Source of the DNA: Streptomyces iconiensis
GTDB lineage: Bacteria; Actinomycetota; Actinomycetes; Streptomycetales; Streptomycetaceae
Length of the DNA: 64,000 nt
Reading direction: 5' to 3'
Assembly: GCF_028657195.3 (NCBI RefSeq)
Contig: NZ_JANCPR020000001.1
Coordinates: 310,001-374,000 of the forward strand
Shown: positions 56,836 through 64,000 of the stretch, one piece after another
How positions within the stretch are numbered: the first letter of the stretch is position 1
Layout of the letters: each line of letters starts with the position of its first letter
Translations under genes and position numbers: made by a program
Notes under the pieces: model-generated
Seen by the model: only the letters and a program-made list of their open reading frames with translations
What the model was told of the DNA's origin: nothing
The model's database searches: none

Positions 56836-57000
56836 CGCAGCTCCACTCCATGTCTGACGGCCCATCAGAATTGCCCCGAAGGTAGTAACGGGTTCTACAA
56901 GTGGCAAGGGTCACGGACGGAGATCTTGCGTGTGAAGTGTGTGCCGGACTCATGCAAGCCCCTTGCGCGGTGGGCGCCCGGCTCATAAGACTGTTTCAAG

Positions 57001-58209
<1,209 letters not shown>

Positions 58210-58333
58210 CGTGCGCTAGCAGGTCAGGGCGTGGCCCGGCCGTAGTACGCGTCCTCCCCGGCGCGGAGAGAATTACGGCCCCGGCCCGATTTGGTACAGG
58301 CCAAAGTCCGGGCGTGGTACGGCAGTTGACCGT

Positions 58334-58954
58334 TCAGGAGTCGAGGTAGCGCAGGACCGCCAGCACCCGGCGGCTGTAGCCCACGGACGTGGGAACACCC
58401 AGCTTGGCGAAGGCCGCGTTGGCGAGCTTTTCGACGGCGCTCAGCGAGATGTGCAGGTGCTCGGCGATGGCGGCGTTGGTGTGGCCCCGCGCCATGGTGG
58501 CGAGGACATCGTGCTCGCGCGGAGTGAGCCGCTGGGCGAGGAGGCGGCGCACCACCTCGGGGTCGAGCGCCGTGTGGCCGGCGCCCACACGCTCCAGCGC
58601 CTCCAGGAATTCGTCCACCTGCGCGACACGGTCCTTGAGGAGATAGCCGACGCCGCCCGCGGCCGAGGACAACAACTCGGAGGCGTAGCGGCGCTCCACG
58701 TACTGCGACAGCACAAGCACACCCGTCTCCGGCCACCGGACGCGGATCGTGAGCGCGGCCCGTAGTCCCTCGTCCGTGTGAGTCGGTGGCATGCGGACAT
58801 CGACGACGGCGACATCGGGCGGGTCGGCGGCGACCGCGGCGAGCAGCGCTTCCGCGTCACCCAGCGTGGCCGTCACCTCGTGGCCCTCGTCGCCGAGAAG
58901 GCGGGCGAGGCCCTCGCGCAGCAGCGTCGAGTCGTCGGCGAGCATCACCCGCAC
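58334..58954 (-). CDS. NarL-type response regulator
   Basis: 206 residues. Receiver Asp52 (VVDVRMPPTHTDEGLRAAL), then LuxR-type HTH (LTPREHDVLATMARGHTNAAI; SLSAVEKLANAAFAKLGV). GTG start overlaps the kinase TGA by 10 nt, so translation is coupled. It may regulate nearby genes, but the target is unknown. Confidence 0.93.
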   Translation of the reverse strand: MRVMLADDSTLLREGLARLLGDEGHEVTATLGDAEALLAAVAADPPDVAVVDVRMPPTHTDEGLRAALTIRVRWPETGVLVLSQYVERRYASELLSSAAGGVGYLLKDRVAQVDEFLEALERVGAGHTALDPEVVRRLLAQRLTPREHDVLATMARGHTNAAIAEHLHISLSAVEKLANAAFAKLGVPTSVGYSRRVLAVLRYLDS

Positions 58955-60072
58955 GGCAGCTCCGCCGTGACGCGGGTGGGCCCGCCGACGGGGCTGCTCA
59001 GGGCGAGCCGTCCGTCGAGCGCGGCCACCCTGCGGGAGAGCCCGAGCAGCCCCGTGCCGGTACCGTCAGCGCCGCCGTGTCCGTCGTCCTCGATCGTCAC
59101 GGTCACCACGGTCCCACGTTCGGGTGAGGTCACGCGCAGGGCGATACGGGAGGCGTGGGCGTGCTTGACCGCGTTGGTGACGGCCTCGGCCGCGACGAAG
59201 TAGGCCACCGTCCGTACCGTCGGCGGGGGTTCGGCCGCGAGGTCGACGGTGAGATCGAGGACGAGCGCAGCCGTGCCCAGTCGTTCGGTGAGGGTCTCCA
59301 GGGCGGCGCCGAGGCCCCCGTTGTCCAGGGATGCCGGGTAGACGCGCCAGGCGACATCCCGCAGTTCGGACAGCGCCTCCTGGGACTCCTCGTGTGCCTG
59401 CCGCAGCAGCGCCTCCGACTTCTCCGCCGGCTCCGGCGTCCCGGAAGCGCGACGGGCGCGCGCCAGTAGCAGGGCGAGTGCGACAAGGCGCTGCTGCACA
59501 CCGTCGTGGAGGTCGCGTTCGATGCGGCGCCGCTCTTCGTGCACCGCTTCGACCACGCCCGCGCGGGTAGCGGCCAGCTCGCCGATGCGGCGTTCGAGGA
59601 CCTCCCGGCCGCTGGGGCCGAGCCAACGGCGGCCGAGGTGCACCTCGACGAGCGCCACTCCGTAGACGCCCTGGAGGGCGAGGAACAGCAGAAACAGACC
59701 ACCACAGGCGGACAGCAGAACGTCGACCGGGTTGTCGAGCCGCGCCAGCACGAACCAGCCCCACACCAGGAAGGACGCCGAGACGGCACCCGCCACGGTG
59801 GCGACCAGCACGGCGGCGCCGAGCAGCGCGGGCCCGAGGCGCAGCGCGAGATACGCCATGGCACGGCGCGACTCCCTCGGTACCGGGCCCAGCCGCGTGC
59901 CGTAGAAGGCGGCGATACGGCGGCGCTCCATCTCCACCAAGGGCCGGGCACCCGTACGCGCCCGGCGCCACACCGCGGCCACAAGCAGCAGGAGGCATGC
60001 CCCGAGTGCGGAGACAGTGCCAAGGAGGAGGCCGAGCACGGCCCATGACCAGCGGTGGAGCGTCGTACGCAT
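58945..60072 (-). CDS. Sensor histidine kinase
   Basis: 375 residues. Four hydrophobic helices (about 10-35, 78-110, 115-145), then phospho-acceptor His189 (IERDLHDGVQQRLVAL) and HATPase domain (VTNAVKHAHASRIALRV; GTGLLGLSRRVAALDGRL). HisKA_3 type; stimulus unknown. Coupled to the response regulator. Confidence 0.93.
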   Translation of the reverse strand: MRTTLHRWSWAVLGLLLGTVSALGACLLLLVAAVWRRARTGARPLVEMERRRIAAFYGTRLGPVPRESRRAMAYLALRLGPALLGAAVLVATVAGAVSASFLVWGWFVLARLDNPVDVLLSACGGLFLLFLALQGVYGVALVEVHLGRRWLGPSGREVLERRIGELAATRAGVVEAVHEERRRIERDLHDGVQQRLVALALLLARARRASGTPEPAEKSEALLRQAHEESQEALSELRDVAWRVYPASLDNGGLGAALETLTERLGTAALVLDLTVDLAAEPPPTVRTVAYFVAAEAVTNAVKHAHASRIALRVTSPERGTVVTVTIEDDGHGGADGTGTGLLGLSRRVAALDGRLALSSPVGGPTRVTAELPCG

Positions 60073-60183
60073 GAGCGCTCACGCTAATACGGGAGCCCTG
60101 CGCCACGTAGTGCGGGAAACCGTACGGTTTCGTAGGGCGGTCCGGATTCCGGGAGGAGCGGAAGGTCTCTTACCGTTTACCGC

Positions 60184-60882
60184 ATGATCGTCAACCTCGT
60201 TTCCGTTTCCGCCGCTTCGGCGTCGTCCGACGAGCCCCAGCTCGGCGGCGTCGCCGGATGGGCCGCCGGGCTGATGGAGTCGCTCGGCGCCGTCGGCGCC
60301 GGAATCGCCATCGCTCTGGAGAACCTCTTCCCGCCCCTCCCGAGCGAGGTCATCCTGCCGCTCGCCGGGTTCACAGCCAGCAAGGGCAGCCTGAGCATCG
60401 TCGCGGTCCTCATCTGGACGACCGTCGGTTCCGTCGTCGGCGCGCTCGCGCTCTACGGCGTCGGCGCCGTACTCGGCCGCGACCGCACCGTCGCGCTCGC
60501 CAACCGCATACCGCTGGTCAAGGCTTCCGACATCGAGAAGACGGAGAAGTGGTTCGCGAAGCATGGCACCAAGGCCGTCTTCTTCGGCCGTATGATCCCG
60601 ATCTTCCGCAGCATGATCTCGGTGCCGGCGGGCGTCGAACGGATGCCGCTGCCCGTCTTCCTCGGGCTGACGACGCTGGGCAGCGCGATCTGGAACGCGA
60701 TCTTCGTTTTCGCCGGTTACGGGCTCGGTGCCCGCTGGCAGCAGGTCACCGACATCGTCTCGATGTACTCGAAGGGAGTGCTCGGCATCGTCGCGCTCGC
60801 CCTCGTCGTCTTCCTCGCCTTCCGCCTCACACGCGGTACCGGTACCCGGCGGAGCCGGACGCGCTCCCGCCGCCGCGACTGA
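60184..60882 (+). CDS. DedA-family membrane protein
   Basis: 232 residues, VTT domain: LFPPLPSEVILPLAGF, FGRMIPIFRSMISVPAG, and GSAIWNAIFVFAGYGLG. DedA proteins move lipids across the membrane. Basic C-terminus. It is divergent from the kinase, 111 bp apart. Confidence 0.92.
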   Translation: MIVNLVSVSAASASSDEPQLGGVAGWAAGLMESLGAVGAGIAIALENLFPPLPSEVILPLAGFTASKGSLSIVAVLIWTTVGSVVGALALYGVGAVLGRDRTVALANRIPLVKASDIEKTEKWFAKHGTKAVFFGRMIPIFRSMISVPAGVERMPLPVFLGLTTLGSAIWNAIFVFAGYGLGARWQQVTDIVSMYSKGVLGIVALALVVFLAFRLTRGTGTRRSRTRSRRRD

Positions 60883-60982
60883 TCGCTCGACGCCTCGCGA
60901 CGCGCCGGCTGCTCTCGCGATGCGCCGACCACCCCTGCGATGCGCCGGTCGCCCGCGCCGATGCGGCGGCTGCTCTCGCGAT
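60883..60982. repeat. Degenerate repeats directly after the DedA stop
   Basis: GGCTGCTCTCGCGAT occurs at 60907-60921 and 60968-60982; GCGATGCGCCG at 60917-60927 and 60937-60947. The array starts at the stop codon. Confidence 0.75.
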
Positions 60983-61175
60983 CGCCCCGCCAATCGCATG
61001 GTCCGTTCAACGGGGGACGCGACGTCAATGCGGCGCACACCGGGACAGATATCTACGGTCCGGGCAGTGTGCTGGGGGAGTTGTGGGGGCAGTTGCGACG
61101 TGTGCGTTTCCCGAACCCGGGCTCGGGGTCGGACGCGCACCGTCCGTGACCGGCGACGAGGAGGAGACGCGGCGC

Positions 61176-61394
61176 GTGAAGGCGTGGAACCGGGAGAAGG
61201 AACGGAAGTTCGGCCGGAGTTGGCCGATGGGAGCGGACGACGCGGAGCGCTCACGCATGACGATCAGGGTGTCGCGCGACAGCGGACGTACGTACGGGCC
61301 CGTCATCGTGGTCAGTCCACGCAAGGATGTGCCCCCGCAGAACGACTCGTCCCGCCTGCCGGACTGCACCTGCCCGCGCTGCGTCGCCCCCTGA
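61176..61394 (+). CDS. Small conserved-looking protein with CxCxxC end
   Basis: 72 residues (MTIRVSRDSGRTYGPVIVVS), ending in DCTCPRCVAP, a cysteine cluster that could bind metal. GTG 61176 follows GAGGAG; GTG 61146 would add ten acidic residues. Function unknown. Confidence 0.6.
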   Translation: MKAWNREKERKFGRSWPMGADDAERSRMTIRVSRDSGRTYGPVIVVSPRKDVPPQNDSSRLPDCTCPRCVAP

Positions 61395-61582
61395 ACCGGC
61401 GCCACCCGGCGGCGTGTTGGCCGGTGCGGGTGGTGCGAAGCGTGCGTCGGCGGGGGTGAAGCGTTCGAGCGATGGTCACCGCACGAGGAAGAAGGTTCCC
61501 TCGCGCCCCCGCCGTGGCTACGCGACGACTGCCGGACCGTCCGGTGTGGCTGTACGTGCCGGCGCGGGACGGGCGCCGCAGG

Positions 61583-62272
61583 TCAGGCCCTCGGGCTCGC
61601 GTCATCCCGCGCAGAGGACACCGGAGGGGCGGGACGTGTCCGCTGCGCGGGCGGGGCCGACCGTGGGGGTGGAGTCCTTGCTTCCGCCGGGCCGGGCGGC
61701 GTCTCCTGCCGGGTCGCCGCGCTCATCAGCGTCTTGGCCGCCGTGCGCGCGTGGCGTGCGGGCGCGGGGGAGTCGGTGATCGAGGCCGTGCTCATGGCGC
61801 CGTCGAGCAGCACGGCCAACTGGTCGGCCAGCCAGTCCGGTTCCTCGGCACCGGTCTCGTGCGTGAGATCGCGGAGGTAGGTGCGTACGGCTGACTTGTG
61901 GTCCCGCACGGCCTCGGCGACGGCGTGCGAGTCGGCCCCCAACTCGCCGAACGCGTTGATGAAGGCGCAGCCGTGGAAGTCCGGGCCGTCGAACCAGTCG
62001 TAGAGCCAGTCGAAGACCGCGAGGACCCGGTCGCCGGGGTCGACGAACCGGGCGACGTGCTCCTCCAGTGCGGTGCGCGCCCATCTGTCACGGCGGCGCA
62101 GATACGCCTCGACCAGTGCGCCCTTGGACGGAAAGCACTGGTAGATGCGCTTGAGGGAGACGCCGGAGGCGTCCCTGATGCGGTCCATCCCCACGGCCTG
62201 CACGCCGTGTTCGTAGAAGAGGGCGTCCGCGGCGCTCAGCACGCGGCTCTCGGTGGTCACTTCGGCGTTCAT
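61583..62272 (-). CDS. TetR-family regulator
   Basis: 229 residues: HTH (about 10-55; GVSLKRIYQCFPSKGALVEAYL), then a ligand domain (VFDWLYDWFDGPDFHGCAFINAF) and a Pro-rich tail. Two GAGAAC-N4-GTTCTC palindromes upstream (62297-62352) are likely its operators. The target gene is not obvious. Confidence 0.9.
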   Translation of the reverse strand: MNAEVTTESRVLSAADALFYEHGVQAVGMDRIRDASGVSLKRIYQCFPSKGALVEAYLRRRDRWARTALEEHVARFVDPGDRVLAVFDWLYDWFDGPDFHGCAFINAFGELGADSHAVAEAVRDHKSAVRTYLRDLTHETGAEEPDWLADQLAVLLDGAMSTASITDSPAPARHARTAAKTLMSAATRQETPPGPAEARTPPPRSAPPAQRTRPAPPVSSARDDASPRA

Positions 62273-62296
62273 TCAGTCCCGTTCTCCACAGGGGTT

Positions 62297-62312
62297 GAGA
62301 ACCATCGTTCTC
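62297..62312. promoter_or_regulatory. TetR operator 1, GAGAAC-N4-GTTCTC
   Basis: Perfect 6-bp arms, 25 bp upstream of the TetR gene. An extra GTTCTC at 62281-62286 can pair with its left arm. Confidence 0.75.
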
Positions 62313-62334
62313 TACGTTACTCTCCTTTCGATGT

Positions 62335-62352
62335 CGAGAACGCACGTTCTCG
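62335..62352. promoter_or_regulatory. TetR operator 2, CGAGAACG-N2-CGTTCTCG
   Basis: 8-bp perfect arms, the same core as operator 1, centre to centre 39 bp from it. The two sites could bind cooperatively. Confidence 0.75.
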
Positions 62353-62995
62353 CATGCGGGGGGCACGGGGGAACGGGGGATCAATGACATGTCGAGGGAT
62401 GGAACCGCACGATGTACAGGCTGGGTTGGGCTGCTCGGCGCAGCCTTGCTCGCGGCCACGGTCTTCGTGGGGGTGCAGGACGCGACCGGTGCGCAAGTGA
62501 CCGGGGAGGCGGCGGTGATCGAGTCGAAGATGGGCCCGAAGGCGGCCCTGAAGGCGGCGCAACCGGCGTGCGGTACGGGCGGAGTTGGCGCGGAACCCGA
62601 CGGGAGCCGTGCCAACCGGCAGTCCGGGAAGTCCGGCGAACGGCCCGTCGGCACCCATGGCTGCCGTGACGCCGTCCGTCCCCTCTATGCGGCATCGCCC
62701 CTCCGTACGGCGACCGGCATGACCTCGGGTGGCCTCAAGCCCCGCTCGAAAGGCCGGCTGACGCCGGAGGAGAAACACATACACACCGGCTGCCTCCTCT
62801 CCGAGGAGGGGGACGCCGCCGGCGGTGCTCTGCCCAGCGCGGACCGGGCCGCCGCGCCCCGCTTCCGGGCGGGTGACGCGACGCGGATGAGCACGTCACC
62901 GGCGACGAGAGCGAAGACCTTGGCCATGCGGACCACCGCGCGGTAGGCGCCCGAATCCACCTCTGGCGTGGATGCGGCCCGCCGCTTCGTGGCGG

Positions 62996-63036
62996 CCCCG
63001 CGTTCCTGCTCCTCGGGGGAGAGCAGGAACGCGGGG
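62996..63036 (+). promoter_or_regulatory. Stem-loop 1 of the clpP leader (16-bp perfect)
   Basis: CCCCGCGTTCCTGCTC (62996-63011) and GAGCAGGAACGCGGGG (63021-63036), 9-nt loop. Could be a terminator for upstream transcription or part of a regulated leader. Confidence 0.8.
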
Positions 63037-63069
63037 ATCGAAAGCAAGCAATATCCCTTCGCTTTCGGT
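63037..63069 (+). promoter_or_regulatory. Stem-loop 2 of the clpP leader
   Basis: ATCGAAAGC (63037-63045) pairs with GCTTTCGGT (63061-63069), nine pairs with one T-G, 15-nt loop, directly after stem-loop 1. Confidence 0.6.
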
Positions 63070-63124
63070 GAAAACGCAGCCGATCCGCTCTTGGTGGAAG
63101 ATTCCTGCCCCAACTCCCCTGGTG

Positions 63125-63169
63125 ATTGCCGGTGTTTGCCTCCCCGGAGTGAGAGGCAAATCCGGCAAT
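63125..63169 (+). promoter_or_regulatory. Stem-loop 3, just before the clpP start
   Basis: ATTGCCGG/CCGGCAAT and TTTGCCTC/GAGGCAAA form two stacked 8-bp helices separated by a small TG/T bulge. The stem ends 14 bases before the ATG, so it could affect ribosome access. Confidence 0.75.
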
Positions 63170-63183
63170 GGGATGGGGTATGT

Positions 63184-63819
63184 ATGACCGTCACGGAGTT
63201 TGTCCGGCCGAATGCACTGTCATGCGCCGCGCCTCAAGGGCTGGCCCCGGGCAACGGCGCGCCGGCGGGTGAAGCGATCTATCAACGCCTGCTCAATGAC
63301 CGCATCATTTTCCTCGGCAAGGAAATCGACGACGAGATCGCCAACAGCGTCACGGCTCAGATGCTGACACTGGCAGCAGACCCGGAAAAGGACATCTACC
63401 TCTACATCAACTCGCCAGGCGGCTCGGCCATGGCCGGCATGGCGGTGTACGACACGATGCAGTACATCCGGAACGACGTGGTGACCATCGCCATGGGATT
63501 CTGCGCATCAATGGGGCAGTTTCTCCTGACGGCGGGCGCTCCGGGGAAAAGGTTCGCACTTCCGCACACCAGGATGCTGATGCACCAGCCCTCCGCTGGA
63601 CTTGCGGGATCAGCGACCGATGTAAAGATCTACGCCGAACAACTCAGGCAGACCAAGCGAGAAATGGCGGAACTGATCGCCCTGCATTCTGGTCAGACGC
63701 CGGAGACCATCACCAAGGATGCCGACCGGGACCGTTGGTTCACTCCGAAAGAAGCCAAGGAGTACGGCCTTATCGACGACATCATGTCCAGCGCCGATGC
63801 GGGAGGCGCGTCCGTCTAG
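63184..63819 (+). CDS. clpP: ATP-dependent Clp protease proteolytic subunit (orphan ClpP)
   Basis: 211 residues, full triad Ser109 (MGFCASMGQF), His134 (MLMHQP) and Asp183 (DADRDRW); spacing 25 and 49 matches ClpP1-type enzymes. The active-site flank GFCASMGQF differs from the usual GxAASMGA. No second clpP and no clpX or clpC in the window. By hand count about 50 of 211 codons end in A or T, well above the neighbours. Preceded by three stem-loops. Confidence 0.92.
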   Translation: MTVTEFVRPNALSCAAPQGLAPGNGAPAGEAIYQRLLNDRIIFLGKEIDDEIANSVTAQMLTLAADPEKDIYLYINSPGGSAMAGMAVYDTMQYIRNDVVTIAMGFCASMGQFLLTAGAPGKRFALPHTRMLMHQPSAGLAGSATDVKIYAEQLRQTKREMAELIALHSGQTPETITKDADRDRWFTPKEAKEYGLIDDIMSSADAGGASV

Positions 63820-63828
63820 CACGTCGTT

Positions 63829-64000
63829 CTAGCGAGGGCTCGGGCTCGGGCTCGGGGACGGCTGTTCCGGGAACGCGGGAGAGGCGTCGAAGGCAGCCCG
63901 GCGGGTGGCGCGGCGCAGTGCGCGCAGCACCGTGCCGCCCAGGGTCAGGGTGAGGACGACCGTCAGGAGGGCGCGGGGGATGTCCCAGCCGAGAGAGGTG
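63829..64000 (-). CDS. Probable ECF transporter S component (C-terminal end)
   Basis: Only the last 57 residues are visible: TSLGWDIPRALLTVVLTLTLGG, then VLRALRRATRRAAFD and a Ser-Pro tail. The final helix and basic C-terminus resemble actinobacterial ECF S components. The 5' part is beyond the right edge. Confidence 0.45.
   Translation of the reverse strand, partial: TSLGWDIPRALLTVVLTLTLGGTVLRALRRATRRAAFDASPAFPEQPSPSPSPSPR

Larger units (their letters stand above)
62353..63183. other. 831-bp region without a clear gene, between tetR operators and clpP
   Basis: A frame at 62389-62946 (185 codons, ATG after GGGGGATC) starts with a membrane-like segment (GWVGLLGAALLAATVFVGV) and then loses structure; it may be a decayed target gene of the TetR regulator. 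62950-63183 is lower in GC than the surroundings and holds three stem-loops leading into clpP. Confidence 0.5.

Noticed and set aside
63058..63075. ClgR-like box upstream of clpP
   Set aside because: TTCGC-N5-GTGAA has the wrong spacing (5, not 4) and one arm mismatch against GTTCGCYNNRGCGAAC.
62685..63194. 169-codon frame on the minus strand before clpP
   Set aside because: It runs across all three leader stem-loops and the clpP start, with mixed composition and no motif.

Overview
High-GC actinobacterial chromosome, almost certainly Streptomyces. Third codon positions are nearly all G/C, GTG starts are common, and two gene blocks match the Streptomyces coelicolor layout as I remember it: fasR-fabD-fabH-acpP-fabF, and aceE - DUF3052 - peroxiredoxin - terD - terD - DUF475. 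No database search was possible; family names rest on motifs read in the translations.

Layout. 1-4.3 kb: the type II fatty-acid synthase operon (fabD, fabH, acpP, fabF; fabF runs off the left edge) with its activator fasR. 4.4-17.4 kb: pirin, a serine hydrolase, a MerR regulator with a textbook 19-bp-spacer promoter, an exported DUF1023 alpha/beta hydrolase coupled to a membrane acyltransferase, a two-component system, a DUF4429/SHOCT protein, a second DUF1023 hydrolase, a divergent TetR/MFS efflux pair with palindromic operators, and an I36-type exported inhibitor. 17.4-21.7 kb: pyruvate dehydrogenase E1, DUF3052 and a peroxiredoxin. 22-31.8 kb: a tellurite-resistance-type (Ter) stress locus, with two TerD proteins, a DUF475/TerC-like membrane protein, a TerA-like protein, a TerD with a proline-rich tail, and an overlapping three-gene module (HpcH/HpaI-type lyase, a 912-residue double phosphoribosyltransferase-like fusion carrying the TRSP signature, a HAD phosphatase).

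31.8-49.5 kb is mixed housekeeping and accessory DNA: DUF4383, a coiled-coil protein, tRNA-Val(TAC) with a strong terminator, a 58-residue exported peptide, a GH18-like hydrolase, GNAT and DedA proteins, a copper-site SOD-like protein, a large FAD/NAD(P) protein, PhoD, an exported HNH nuclease, FetB- and GDT1-like metal-transport proteins, an MFS pump fused to a winged-helix domain, DUF1877, a peptidoglycan-binding protein and a HAD phosphatase. 49.7-64 kb: an ABM monooxygenase, two polytopic glycosyltransferases (one fused to a PAP2 phosphatase), an AraC/DUF2000 pair, a divergent CYP125-like P450 and thiolase sharing a KstR-like operator, a second two-component system, a second DedA, a TetR gene with paired operators, an orphan ClpP with a heavily structured leader and atypical codon use, and the end of a probable ECF transporter S component.

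Most unusual features: (i) the fused Ter nucleotide-type module; (ii) the orphan, codon-atypical ClpP behind three consecutive stem-loops; (iii) the KstR-like site between steroid-type P450 and thiolase genes; (iv) degenerate tandem repeats that repeatedly start at, or overlap, the stop codon of a gene; (v) a 23-bp perfect inverted repeat after the MFS gene at 15-16.7 kb.
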